DNA from: Nephrocerus scutellatus | Taxonomy: Eukaryota; Arthropoda; Insecta; Diptera; Pipunculidae | NCBI GenBank assembly: GCA_947095585.1 | Contig: OX352761.1 | Coordinates: forward strand, 107,619,890-107,683,889 | Direction: 5' to 3' | DNA length: 64,000 nt | Shown: positions 36,101 to 45,194 of the stretch, one piece after another | Layout of the letters: the number at the start of each line of letters is the position of its first letter | Position numbering within the stretch: position 1 is the first letter of the stretch | The notes under the pieces: model-generated | Database searches by the model: none | What the model saw: only the letters and a program-made list of their open reading frames with translations | Told to the model about the DNA's origin: nothing | Translations under genes and position numbers: made by a program

Positions 36101-39100
36101 ATTGCTATATTGCTTTCAACAAAAAAATAAAAATTACAACAAACACATTGGATAGACCAGAAAGTGGTTAAGCGTTCACCAAAAAAAAATTTTGGTTAAG
36201 AATATTAAACCAAATTTTTATTTATAATTCTCACCACCAGAGTCGACTTTTAAGAATTATATATGGATAAGTTGGCAAACACATGAAACAAAAAATTTAC
36301 CAAAATTTGGTTAGTTTTTGCTGTTGCTTTAATCAGTCGTTAACCACAAAAAATACCTAACTCATTTTGTTGAAAGCAATATAGCATATATAGAAAAACA
36401 AAGTTTTATTGAAAATACCAACTGGTTCTTCTTTGTTTGAAGATTATGTGTCTGTCAATGGTAAGATATACCGATAAAGAAAGTTGGGAAACGCTAAAAA
36501 AATCAGGAGCTTTTATCGAGTCTCAACTTAACCTAACGAGCCTAATCAATCTGAGATTAAATCCATTTGTTTTCTCCAAGTCCCTTTCCTATTAATGCAA
36601 ACTTTATATTTTGACTTTTGTTTTTGTTTTACCCTTGCGACCTGAAAAAGATCAATTGTTTCAGAAGGGTGTGACTATCCTAAGTGGCGTACCACCTCCT
36701 TAATGAAGGGTAGTGCGTCCTTAGTAGAAATATACTGTAGAAGTATACACACAACCCAGTATATGGAGTATACTGAGTATACACAGCACATGTTTCTTGA
36801 AGGCATGGTAGATCATACAAAGGCGAAAACACAGAGTCGGGCAATTCATTCCACAGAATTATTGTGCGGCTAAAAAAGGAATCTCTGAATTCGTTGGTAC
36901 GTCCGAAGATAGGTCGAAGAATGGTAGACCCTTGAGCTCGAGTTGAATCACGGGTATTTCGGTTAGGTTGGAGGATGTGCAAATGGATATTTCTTTTGAA
37001 CACCGCTTATAGAAAAAGCGATAAAACAGTGACAAACAGGAAACATTCCTACGATTTTCAAGCGATTCTATTGTTTCCTAATATTTAAGTCACCAATAAG
37101 TTTTATCGCGCGGTTATGATTTCTGTCGAGTAGATGCAATGTGGTCTTGGGAGCACCTGCCACCTGTTGTATTCAAGTTTAGGGCGAATATATACCTTGT
37201 AAATAGAAGCCACTTCTGAGGAAGTGAAATACGTCTTGCACCGCTTATGGAAACAGCATTTCACAGCATTCTTAGCGATGGCGAATATGTGGTCATTCCA
37301 ACGAAGCTCGTTGTTCACGCCCATACCGAGTATTGCGAAGTTTTCAGTTTCTTTGATTTAGGTTTCATTCATGGATTGGGTTTTGGAAGCGTTAAATTCA
37401 TGCTGTCAAGGTCAGATTTCAACGTGCTTAACCTACGTTGTTATTCAAGTTCCACTTGGGATGAAGAGGGGCGTGCAGAAAGCGCGAAATCATATGAAAA
37501 GCTAAGAGTCGTCAGCGTAATTGGAATTGAATTGGATTAGAAGTAGCGGATAGGAGATCATTAATGAATATGAGGAAGAGTGTCTAAGACAAAACAAAGC
37601 CTTTTTTTTAAATTTAGCGCACACTTCAAGTGATTTTCACTCTTATAATTAATTCCTAGGTACAGCGTAGAGTTTGGAAATATTTGGATAGAAGAAGGAA
37701 AGTGTTGTGGTGGGTTGAGTTGAGTTCACAATCGAGCACTCACAAACTAGAATATTGTGCTCATAAACCTACATTGACTAGACTACTTTATACATCAACG
37801 CATCTGATTACTTTATACTGATCAGTGATGATGATCAGTGCGGTGAGAAAAATTTGTTCGTTTTTTGACGCGCGTTTTTTGAACTTGGTGTCCTCCGAGT
37901 GGGAGTTAATAGTTTATGCGGTCAACACTGGATTTGAAACCTTCCAATACGATCTGAATTGAACGGTCAGAAAGGTAGTAACCAGTCCAAAAAAGGCGGG
38001 TTTTATCCATTACATAGGTATTAATTTTCGACAAAATAGCTTGATTCCAGACTCTGTCAAATGCCTTGGAAATATCGAGTGCAACAAATTTGTGAATAGG
38101 CAGGTTGTACTTTTCGGTAAGATATGCAATCACCTGTAGAACGTTATACTGCTGGTCGCTAAGGATTTCTCGTGATTCAAGCTAATACATAAGATTACAA
38201 TTGATCAGCGTTTTCATGAATTTAGAAATTATGGATGTTAGCGCAATGAGTCGTTACTAGAAAAGAGATTCTCTGTGGACATTCACAGATAATGTACTCG
38301 AATGATTAGTCATGTTAAGTTTAAGTTTGTTAAGGTGGAATCGCAAGCTACAGTGACCTGTAAGAAAGTTCACCAGCTTTCTTATGATATCCTTGTCTAG
38401 ATTAAATAATGCCTTCCAAGAAAAAAGGTCTGATTAATTGTTTAGATTGTCCCAGGACATTTTCCCAGTGGGTCAGTCAACGTTTAATTTCCAAATATTA
38501 TTTATAAGATCCTTAGCTTTGAATAAAACTATATTCAGTTTTTCCATTTGTGTCCATAAAATATACATGCGCAGCATAAATGGTCGCGATAAGTTAGGCC
38601 TTGGACCGCAATGGGCTGTCGCGCCGAATATTATTATTATTATTATATTCAGTTGCTAGTACAAGATCATCACTATCTGATAAACTTTTGAACAGACAAA
38701 ATATAAACTATAAAGGATTAAGACTGGAGTTAAAATAAAAACATATTGCGAAATATTCAATCAAACTCACATTGCACTGAAAAGCACAAATATCATATTC
38801 TCCGTCAGTGTCTGATCAAATATGAAATTCAAATGTTGTGTCTTTGTGTTGTACAAGTAGCCGCACGTTAGCCACGAGAGTTCATCACCAGCTTCTTGTA
38901 ATTTATCATATTTGGCCAATGCGGTGCCATTTCTACGAAGGAAAAAAACATACAAATTAAATGTGAGTTATATTTCAATTGGATCGTTACGCTTTTAATA
39001 AAATAATTTTAATATTCATACACCAAAGATATATGTATTCCTAATTAAATATATTTAGCGTTATTTGAATAAATCAATTTACTTCAACATGGGCTGATAG

Positions 39101-40328
39101 GACCTGGAGACGGCTACAACGAAAATCTCCCACATGCTACGAGCTTTCAGCTGATCGTCCATTAGTTGCAAAACAATTTCCCTGTACTCCAAACACTTTG
39201 GACAGGAACAAAATGTAAAGAATTCCTCATCGGTATGTGTGACACGTATATTGGCGAATTCCTGCTGCAAAGAAATGTTAAGGTGCGAAAATATGAACAT
39301 TAAAATAGCAGATTCAGATAAGTATATATTTAGAATGGTTACATATGAATATATAGTTGGAAATCTTATAAGAATCTACTAGATTCACTGAACTGGAGCT
39401 ATTCGAGGATAGGAATTGGGTCAGGATTGTTCGAAATCTTATTTGAGCTCTGTTCAATTCTTAAAAGGATGTTTGGTTATTGGAAATCCAACTAGAAATA
39501 TGAAATAGGGTTAAAATTTCGTAAATTAAAGAAAAATAAACTAAAAGCTATATGAGCGGAATAACAGCGGATTGAAAATGTGGCCAGTGAAGAGATATTT
39601 TTCGATCACGGGGACAGAGCCGAATAAACAAAAGAAGAGGTGGTTAAAAGAATGGTTCTTTGAAGATTTTCTTATTAAATTCCCATTAATAAGGTCTTGA
39701 AAGAGCAAATTTGGTTACTTACATGTTTTTTACCTACATATTCGGTCACCAACCTTCCTAAATAGGAATCTTTGACAGGATCATATATACTGTTAGCTCC
39801 TCTCGAGCTTTCGATAATACGCTGCTTCAGTTGCGCAAAAGAAATGATTTCTTTGATTGGAAGTTGAATTTTACGCGTCGGCGATGGGGGTTTAACATTG
39901 ACGTTGGTACTGGTTATACACCATCTCATAGCTCTTGATTCGGAGAATGATGATAATAACTGATCTGTGCCCGATCCCAAAACATCTGACACAAAACGTC
40001 TACAACCTCTTGTACCAATTCCAACAGACCGATGGATTCGAGCACCCGGAAAATCTTCTAATTCTGGACATGATTTACACTCATGCGCCGCCATCGTTTC
40101 ACAGAGATTTTTTTCACAGAAAGAGTTTTCTCGAAATGGAAACGCACCCGTTGACCAATCTAATCCAATTCCGGCTGCCCGAGTCGCTGCTTCACCTAGC
40201 GCAGCGGCAACATCAGCAGCACTGGGATAGTTCATTTCCGCCGTTGAATCTGCAGATGCTGCAATCGTCGCAGTATTTACTTCCGCTGATTCTTCTGCTG
40301 CTGCTGATTTGCAACAATTTTCGTCCAT
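15170..40328 (-). CDS. FAM193-family protein, 16 exons, about 2,925 aa, complete
   Basis: Exons on the minus strand: 40328-39723, 39264-39083, 38932-38771, 33224-33085, 33020-32839, 32773-32373, 32303-31990, 31918-31477, 31416-31381, 31283-31182, 23587-23448, 23382-23312, 23246-18086, 16147-15822, 15761-15554 and 15474-15170 (TAG). All introns are GT-AG and every phase agrees; the sum is 8,778 nt. N-terminal part: a Ser/Ala-rich start, then FCSCPKCLEYREIVLQL, a helical region, CKCVTC, CVKC and CFNCKRQSC. Middle: basic coiled coil with KKAAKRAKQKQRKEE and FRAQFHDIYFKEFFAKI, plus Gln, Ser and Asn tracts. C-terminus: DLDLGDRDVESFKRF and NININDLLIKKS, matching the FAM193 C-terminal domain as I recall it. 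Its molecular role is poorly known; a nuclear regulatory role is inference. Confidence 0.85.
16205..18010 (-). mobile_element. R1-like LINE inside intron 13 of the FAM193-like gene
   Basis: On the minus strand the 3' tail (plus-strand GGTTAGGTTGGG at 16207) is followed upstream by a zinc-knuckle region, RNase H (RLFSDTQAVLKSLESVSMNS, 16690-16760) and RT-end segments such as NPHKTELVLFTRKYKIP (17430-17500) with KEAEFLGLILDKKL (about 17340-17390). It is the same family as 2760-3706. Frames are broken. The element has the same orientation as the host gene. Confidence 0.85.
18086..23246 (-). other. Exceptionally long exon 13 (5,161 bp) of the FAM193-like gene
   Basis: One uninterrupted frame supplies about 1,720 of the 2,925 residues. 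It contains poly-Gln runs (18232-18243, 19563-19574, 21353-21367 and others), poly-Asn (about 19920-19970), Ser-rich runs and a His-rich run (19453-19466). The acceptor is at 23248/23247 and the donor at 18085/18084. The internal ATG at 23228 is not the gene start, because the frame continues upstream through ECNHAR to the splice acceptor. Confidence 0.85.
22390..22800 (-). repeat. In-frame 219-bp tandem duplication inside the FAM193-like coding exon
   Basis: Two adjacent units of about 219 bp (73 residues) each contain AIAKKTPAQRELDTPSRKKN or TIAKKTPTQREQDTPSRKKN, preceded by a CAAAVA/CAVAVA segment and followed by Ser/Thr-rich sequence. At DNA level TTAGCGAT at 22741 matches 22522. The duplication keeps the frame. 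Confidence 0.85.
23588..25250. other. First part of intron 10 of the FAM193-like gene, no recognised element
   Basis: Non-coding, AT-rich. I see no LINE, transposase or tandem repeat here apart from short A/T runs. It may be largely single-copy intron. Confidence 0.4.
25280..25760 (+). mobile_element. Relict mariner/Tc1-type transposase N-terminal region
   Basis: Around 25560-25670 the plus strand reads SIPRRSQQLGISQSTLQRIL, followed by LKNLAYTL and, after frameshifts, LTQELRPLDDLKRRN-like sequence. This is the helix-turn-helix plus linker region typical of fly mariner/maT transposases. Terminal repeats were not found and stops are frequent. It is the part of the protein that the 12010-12916 element lacks, but I cannot show they are the same family. 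Confidence 0.55.
25930..26510. repeat. Tandem array of a roughly 150-bp unit, same family as 11270-11700
   Basis: About four units. GGTCGTG boxes lie near 26018, 26170 and 26471, with a diverged GGTCGGTTG near 26323. Each is followed by AAGGTGGTTAAAAA or similar, GACCTCA, a CG-rich inverted motif (ACACGCG/CGCGTGT-like) and GGAATATAAAAA. The array lies in intron 10 of the FAM193-like gene. Confidence 0.75.
26511..27640. other. Intron 10 sequence without a recognised element
   Basis: Mostly AT-rich. From 27290 to 27640 base composition is more balanced, with a perfect short palindrome TGTACCCAGGGTACA near 27526. The minus frame 27487-27729 is open by chance and partly covers LINE sequence; I do not accept it as a gene. 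Confidence 0.4.
27640..28430 (-). mobile_element. R1-like LINE fragment in intron 10
   Basis: The plus-strand text from 27670 (GAGCTGGACAGATACCGAGA and on) parallels 16410-16490, and 27770-28000 parallels 16800-17040. It is therefore the minus-strand copy of the RNase H and upstream region of the same R1-like family. Heavily mutated. Confidence 0.75.
28530..28870 (+). repeat. Dispersed repeat with the TTTGAATAAAATCGGG core
   Basis: Contains the block CACACGTGTGCAAAGTTTGA, then AATAAAATCGGGCTT, GATC-like ATCACAAGATCTG and the ending TTAATACAGAGAATTT at about 28851. Copies: 29440-29530 (reverse), 47425-47545, 50325-50475 (reverse) and 52790-52920. The upstream half 28545-28760 repeats the ATTTCCCATGACAAC type sequence. 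Class unknown. Confidence 0.6.
29030..29215 (+). repeat. Dispersed repeat with the TTTGGGGTTCCGT start
   Basis: Shares TTTGGGGTTCCGT, TTACGGGCGAGGTTATT, then CAGGCGGGCACACGTGGA and GATCGCACTTC with 47085-47155 (start only) and, reversed, 62285-62440. No coding capacity seen. Confidence 0.6.
29632..29698. repeat. 14-bp tandem repeat, about 4.5 units
   Basis: Unit CATTTTGGGTAAGC repeated with one C/T change. It lies just upstream of an R1-like LINE tail fragment (DLKELSDY ... LISYLNAT, 29707-29767). Confidence 0.85.
29700..30215. mobile_element. LINE 3' fragment (+) followed by a dispersed repeat (-)
   Basis: 29705-29770 reads YDLKELSDYRNIDLISYLNA, the extreme C-terminus of an R1-like ORF2; the same peptide occurs in reverse at 44150-44230. 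From about 29890 to 30215 the sequence is the reverse of the repeat that starts CTAGCGGAAATACCGAGCGT (termini at 43008 and 50805). Confidence 0.6.
30216..31180. other. End of intron 10, nothing recognised
   Basis: AT-rich, with a short GGAAGGAAGGAAGG run at about 30950. No gene or element identified. Confidence 0.4.
33430..33640 (-). mobile_element. LINE RT C-terminal relict in intron 3
   Basis: The minus frame contains LQPLSARREMLLGTFLQ and related sequence, of the type found downstream of the RT in I/Jockey-like LINEs. Flanks are not recognised. Weak call. Confidence 0.4.
34370..34755 (+). repeat. Dispersed repeat, second copy type (GACAAACAGAGTTATTT end)
   Basis: Parallels 43050-43420: CTGACC runs, a TAAATTATGG box, TTTTCCAATTTTCC, GGCCAGCCGTT and the end ACAGACAAACAGAGTTATTT. 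Such ends are widespread in insect genomes. No coding capacity. Confidence 0.55.
34770..35820 (-). mobile_element. LINE reverse transcriptase remnant interrupted by a SINE
   Basis: On the minus strand broken frames from 35390 to 34960 give RT-like order: an IEFSHIFKLTFRENC region, a VYIDQLL-like box and, near 35080, GNVRCTTRQSLGS corresponding to the GVPQGSHLGP motif. The text resumes right of the SINE at 35718. Relict of a Jockey/CR1-type element. Confidence 0.6.
35425..35701 (+). mobile_element. tRNA-derived SINE, full length, with 16-bp target-site duplication
   Basis: Starts GGCCCCGTGGCTCATTGGTT (box A type) and has a box B-like GGTTCGTAATTCTAGTCC. It ends CGCGTCGAATAATTATTATT. The flanks ATTAAGCAATTTACAA at 35409-35424 and 35702-35717 are identical, a perfect target-site duplication. 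Copies elsewhere in the window: 38538-38644, 42010-42293, 42389-42680, 55858-56075 and 62785-63074. Confidence 0.9.
35855..36090. repeat. Tandem duplication (about 140 bp) carrying CAGCTG clusters
   Basis: GTGTAGGAATTCATTTGTAC, then ACTTCTGCC and AACAGCTGACAGCTG occur at about 35859-35925 and again at 36000-36062. The first unit carries four CAGCTG palindromes, the second two. Located in intron 3 of the FAM193-like gene. Confidence 0.8.
36104..36386. mobile_element. MITE-like element with 22-bp terminal inverted repeats
   Basis: The left end TGCTATATTGCTTTCAACAA (36104 onward) is matched in inverse orientation by the right end TTGTTGAAAGCAATATAGCA (36367-36386). Length is 283 bp, with no coding frame. 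An internal inverted motif around AACCAAA/TTTGGTT is also present. Flanks are T/A only, so the target-site duplication (TA or TAT) is uncertain. Confidence 0.8.
36680..38430 (-). mobile_element. CR1/Jockey-like LINE fragment in intron 3
   Basis: Minus strand: RT segment with VALDISKAFDRVWNQAILSK and YYLSDRSIQIVLEGFKSS (38130-37920), then the ORF end [27 protein letters not shown] (36920-36835). Copies of the same family lie at 45900-46225, 51240-52620 and 53030-53500. Frames are broken. Confidence 0.8.
38538..38644 (+). mobile_element. 5'-truncated SINE copy
   Basis: Contains only the SINE 3' half: AAATATACATGCGCAGCATA, GGCCTTGGACCGCAATGGGC and TGTCGCGCCGAATATTATT. TATATTCAGTT occurs on both sides (about 38530 and 38645) and looks like the target-site duplication. 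Confidence 0.8.
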
Positions 40329-41990
40329 TTTGCACAGACTTAAAAACTACTGCAACAAAAATATAAAACGGCCCAACGGTAGGCAGGCAGGCAGAGACGG
40401 GAACGGCAAGAAGAAAAATTCAAGCCCAGCAAGAACAAAAGTTCGCTGCGCTGCAATATTCTTCTATTGTCGTCCGTCGTCCGCCGAAAAGTTGTTGAAT
40501 TTTTATTTGCACAGCCAACTCTTGGTATTATTTATAATAATTTTTCTGGATTTTCGGTTTTGTTTTGGTATTATGTTCGCGGCGAACGAAGACAATAGGA
40601 TAAGTTCTATGTGAAGCAAACGGAAACGAATGCTGCTGCGAATTTTATTCGATTACTCAATTTAAGTCAATTCCAATTGATGTGCAGCTTTCGCAAATGT
40701 GATTTTTGCAATGTTTGTCAAGTTTTTTTTTCTCGCTTCTTTGATACCTAAAAATTGTTTCGAATTGCAATATGAGAACAAACACGAAGCACCACCGCAA
40801 AGACCAGCAGACCAACACAAACCGAAAAAAGTGACACTTTCACTTTAAACGAACCTAATCTAATCGCAGAACATACCGTACGCACAATCGTTGCGTAGAA
40901 AGGAAAATTTTAATTTTTATTTATCAATTTGTGGTTTCCTTATTTTTTAGGAGCTATAAATTTTGCAGTTTGTGAAATGTGAATCTATCACTGCTCGTTT
41001 TTTTCGCTCGGTAGAACTCCTTCCTCGGCAGCTCCTTTTTTTATATTTTTTCTCGTGTGTAAACGTCGTTTCGCAATCCAAACAAATCGTCGGTCAAGCC
41101 AAGAGACAAATGGCTTATGGCTATTTGGTGTGAAGTTTGATGTACTTTATAATTTTAAGTGGATGTCATGATATCGAATTTTTTCGAAACCAAAAATAAG
41201 GGATTCGTCTTTCAATTTAATTTTAATCAATTTTTTGCAAATTAGGGGCGTGTTTTGGTTAAAATGTGATAAAGCTGCTACCTCAAAAACATAATTTGAC
41301 GAATATTACCAAAAAATACAATGTAAAAAAAAATTTTTGTTATTATTATTATTATTTATTTATTATTTATAACCCATTTAATGAAGTTATTTTTATTCAT
41401 GATTTCACGGAATATAAATGTTCTTTTTAAAGAACGTGCAACGGAAAAGTGAAATAGCAGCACTAAAGTAGATTTCCTTGCAAAAGAGGAAATATAAAAT
41501 ATATTTTGTTCACAAAAAATAGAAAAACAATAAAGTTAACTGGATAATAAAAGTAGATATAGTATTTTTACAGCATATTATGTACTAATAATAAAGAAAA
41601 TATAAATATTTTACTTTCTATGAGGTAGGACCTATATTAAAATAAATCCCGTGTTTTTCTTTGATTTCAGAGAAATCCTAGTTTCGGGATATCCGATAAA
41701 TCCGATAATTTTTTCTCTGATCAGATCTGTCAGATCAAACAAATATCTGCTGTGTTTTTTTCAGTACCAAAGAAAAGTTGTATTTTTCACCTGAATGATA
41801 CACATAATAGGGAACAAGTGTCATGTTTAAAGAAACAAACTACAGCTGTCTCAAAATATTCTGCAATTTTTTCAGAGTAGAATGACCATATCCAAGAATT
41901 ATCGGAGTTTTACACAAGTTTTTTATAAAAAAATTAAAGGAAAACCGATTTTTGACAGTTAAATTATCTCTTCGAACAAGCCTAATGCAC
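40329..41990. promoter_or_regulatory. Upstream region of the FAM193-like gene and intergenic DNA
   Basis: The start codon of the FAM193-like gene is at 40328 on the minus strand, so this region must hold its 5' UTR and promoter. I see no TATA box close to the start. A GGCAGGCAGGCAGA run lies at 40380. From 41340 it is AT-rich with ATT repeats. No other gene seen. Confidence 0.35.
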
Positions 41991-42009
41991 TGTGTACTGT
42001 AATTTATAT

Positions 42010-42293
42010 ATGTATAATATCGGCGCGACAGACCATGCGGTCCAAGGCCCGACTTCTCGCTACCATTTTGTGTTGAGCTGCATATTTTTGCACACAAATG
42101 GAGGGACCTACAGTTTAATGCCTGATCCGAACGGCGAATTGAGAAGCTTTCAGTGACTAGTTATTACCCTCGGACGTTTTTCAAACTTTCGCGAGAGGTG
42201 GGACATCGTGAAAAATACTTTGGTGTTACTGGGATACGAACCACGAACCTGCTCAGCAGTGCATGCTCCTATCCACTGAGCCACGGCCCCCAC
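42010..42293 (-). mobile_element. tRNA-derived SINE, reverse orientation
   Basis: Reads TCGGCGCGACAGACCATGCG at its left (3') end and CCACTGAGCC-type box A sequence at its right end near 42280, with ACGAACCACGAACC (box B) at 42232-42250. ACTGTAAT on both sides (about 41997 and 42292) is the likely target-site duplication. Confidence 0.85.
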
Positions 42294-42388
42294 TGTAATA
42301 TTAGCTTTGCTCAATAGTGTAATGCAATCTAATCGGTTCGTATCTCTCCTTCTCAGTCATTTAATGTTTACTTAGTTTAATTATTGTT

Positions 42389-42680
42389 GGCGCCGTGGCT
42401 CAGTGAAAGTGCGCGTGGCTACTGAGCAGGAGGTTCGTGGTTCGAATCCCAGTAACACCAATAGAATTTTTCACGGTGTCCCACCTCTCGCGAATGGGTG
42501 ACAAACGTTCTGAGTATAAAATAACTTGCCACGAAAAGCTTCTCAATTCGCCGTTCGGATCCGGCCTTAAATTGTAGGTCCCTTCCATTTGTGTCCAAAA
42601 ATATACATGCGCAACACAAATGGTCGAGAGAAGCTAGGCCTTGGACCGCAACGGTCTGTCGCGCCGAATATTATATTTAT
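42389..42680 (+). mobile_element. tRNA-derived SINE, forward orientation
   Basis: Starts GGCGCCGTGGCTCAGTG with box A, has GTGGTTCGAATCCCAGTAAC (box B) near 42440, and ends TGTCGCGCCGAATATTATAT. TAGTTTAATTAT flanks both sides (about 42374 and 42684). Together with the 42010-42293 copy it forms an inverted pair about 95 bp apart. Confidence 0.9.
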
Positions 42681-43007
42681 TAGTTTAATTATAGCTAACT
42701 GATGCAAAGTAATCGGGTTTAAACAATTTCTTCAAAATGAGTTTGGATTACCAAGGTCCAAACAGATAGACGTAACTAAAACTTTTAGTTGTAGTCAGAG
42801 TTGTTAAACTACGAGAAAAAAAAACTACATTCACAATATTGACTATGTAGTCAATGTTGTTTGTTGTTGTCATGTAGTACACCAGTAGTCAATAAAGTCT
42901 ATAAATGTCAAATTATTTTATTTAGCTGGTCCTTTTATTTTCAAATTTAATACAATTAAGTTCATTCTGAACGTTTTAAATTAGAAAACAATTTTTATTA
43001 ATTTACT

Positions 43008-43450
43008 AGCGGAAATACCTGGCGTTTTCCGGCTGCCCTATCCCATTGAACCCCACCAAACTGACCACCCGCACTCTGACATTCCGCACACTGACCACCA
43101 GCCCACTGACAACCCACCAACTGACAACCACCCAACTGACCCCTCTCCACCATTTGACCACTAGGCTAAAAATATATATGTATACATGATCGAAACGTAA
43201 ATTATGGTTGCGAGTTCATACAAAAATCTCTCATGGAAAAGAGTACTTTCAGATTTTCCCGAATTTTCCAATTTTCCTGGCTACTTTTCCAATTTGTCTT
43301 TCCGTACAAATCTTACTCGGACTATGACGAACATTTTGAAATAAAAACGAGCCAACTAGGTCCAGCCGTTCTCAAGTGATGCGGTTACAAACTAACAGCA
43401 TTGCATTTTTATTTATATACTAGCTGACAGACGTTGTCCCGTCCAACTTT
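43008..43450 (+). repeat. Dispersed repeat beginning CTAGCGGAAATACC, followed by a second terminus
   Basis: Begins ACTAGCGGAAATACCTGGCG, runs through CTGACCACC-type repeats and TAAATTATGG, and ends near 43415. It is directly followed by another start, ACTAGCTGACAGACGTTGTC, at 43418. Related termini: 50805 (ACTAGCTGATTATCCGGCGT) and, reversed, 30170-30215. Class unknown. Confidence 0.6.
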
Positions 43451-44039
43451 TAATAAATTTTTTTGTAATCGTTTTGTGAGTTTGTGAAGAGCTATTTTAA
43501 ATGTTAAATCAAAGTAAAATTGAGAAAAAACGTCAACTAAATGATTTATTTTCTTTCATTAAATTTGAAATCACAATAAATCTCAAGGTGTTTTATTTAC
43601 ATTTCGATTTCGATTGCAATGTCATAGCAAACCAATCGAAATGAAACAGTTGTTTGTTTTGATTCTTTGCTTGAACATCACTATTTCGTTCATTGCAATT
43701 CTTTATGATATACGACATTTTTGTAAGTGAAACTACTTAGAGCCATTTTCTTCACTATTTGTCAACTTGCCAGCTCTAGAGTTGACCTAAACTTGAGAGT
43801 TGAGAGACGAGTTGAAATTTGTTTTTCTTCACTATTTTAAATCCCAACTCGAGAGTTCATATTTAAAAGTTAGCGTACTTGCGTTTTTAAAAATTTCCCT
43901 GGGCTATTTTTGACAAATACGTATGTTTCAACTTTAGATTTGAATTTATTCTGTGCGATTGTTTGAAAATTAAAGTTCCGGTTATTTTTGTGAATTAAGC
44001 ACAAAACAATTAAAACACACTTGAAGAGTGTGCGATAGA

Positions 44040-44385
44040 TTTCATACAACAGATCGCACTGAACTGAATGTGGGTAGGTAGATAGAGTGGTGGGCGTTTT
44101 AGCGTTTTGCAACCACAGTCTTCAGGCGATCTCATGGAATGAACGATAGTTGACCAACCTGTAGCATTCAGGTACGATATCAGATCAGTGATGCCATACT
44201 CCGGAAGCTCCTTCAGGTCGTCAAAGAAGGAATTACTCAGTTTCAATGAGAGTTTATTTCTCATTCTCATCCAAGCAACTCCTCTAAAAGGTATAATGAG
44301 GGATTCCCAGTTTGGCTGCGTGGCTACCTAGCAGCCAACGGCCCGTGATTATGTCAACCACTCTGGAAATATCTTTGCACACGCC
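44040..44385 (-). mobile_element. R1-like LINE 3' fragment
   Basis: Minus-strand frames include VVDIITGRWLLGSHAAKLG (about 44370-44310) and FFDDLKELPEYGITDLISYLNATGW (44230-44155), the C-terminal end of an R1-like ORF2, followed by RPPLYLPTHIQFS. Frameshifted. Confidence 0.7.
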
Positions 44386-44389
44386 CATA

Positions 44390-44810
44390 GACGAAAGTGA
44401 CTGTTTCATATACTATAACCTAGCTTCGAAAGTAGCCGTTATACACACTAGTGAGTTAACATATAAAATACTTTTGTTATTTACTGCAGTCACAGTGAAC
44501 CCACATTCCCAGAGTAATTCTGCATTGCGCATAACCGGTTTAGCAGAAAACCCGGTTTTGGTGGTGTGAAAAATAGCGTGCATTACTCGCAGAAAATTGC
44601 TAATCTCCACTTTCCTCGTAAGCGAACAAATTGGCACGCAAGGTTAGCATGTGCGTTTGACACCCTCTTCACCATACGATGCACTGTTGAAATACTTACG
44701 CCAATAAAATCAGCAATGGCCAATTGTATTGACCCGAGTGCATAAAACCTCAGCATAATCAATAGTTGCGTGATTGGTCGTAGTTCGCGCGTTCTAAACA
44801 TAAGTTAATA
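44390..44810 (-). mobile_element. PIF/Harbinger-like transposase fragment
   Basis: The minus frame 44801-44583 reads MFRTRELRPITQLLIMLRFY, then FIGVSISTVHRMVKRVSNA, the N-terminal helix-turn-helix region of HARBI1-like nucleases. A further segment, TVTAVNNKSILYVNSL, at about 44500-44450 could belong to the catalytic part. The DDE core is not complete and the frame is broken. TA-rich inverted sequences with GTTGA/TCAAC motifs lie to both sides (43750-43860 and 45020-45115), but I could not fix the ends. Confidence 0.55.
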
Positions 44811-45194
44811 TATAAATTAAGGAAAAAATCACTGCGCACCTTGTTTCAGTGCAAGGCAAACTACCCTTTATCAATTCCAAGAGCATTATTGTCTTTCGTT
44901 TCAAACCGAGAATAATTTTCGACAGAAAAACCAACAAAATGTAATACAAATTTAAATTTGACAGATAACTCTCAAGTTTGCTTTTTCAATTTCTACTTTT
45001 TTCGGAAATTGAGAAAATCGGAAGTTGGCTAACTAGAGAGTTGAAAAGCGAAAGTTGAAACTGTCAACTTTGAGTGAAAAAAAAACAAAATCACAAGTTG
45101 AGAAAAAAAATCCAAACGGTATCAAACACAATTATTGTGTTACATTTTTAAATTTTGGGAACAAAGTCATTTCTCTACCGATTTGTATGAAATT

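Noticed and set aside
39935..40366. Plus-strand frames of 143 and 87 residues opposite the first FAM193-like exon
   Set aside because: Antisense of a coding exon; no splice context or resemblance to known proteins.
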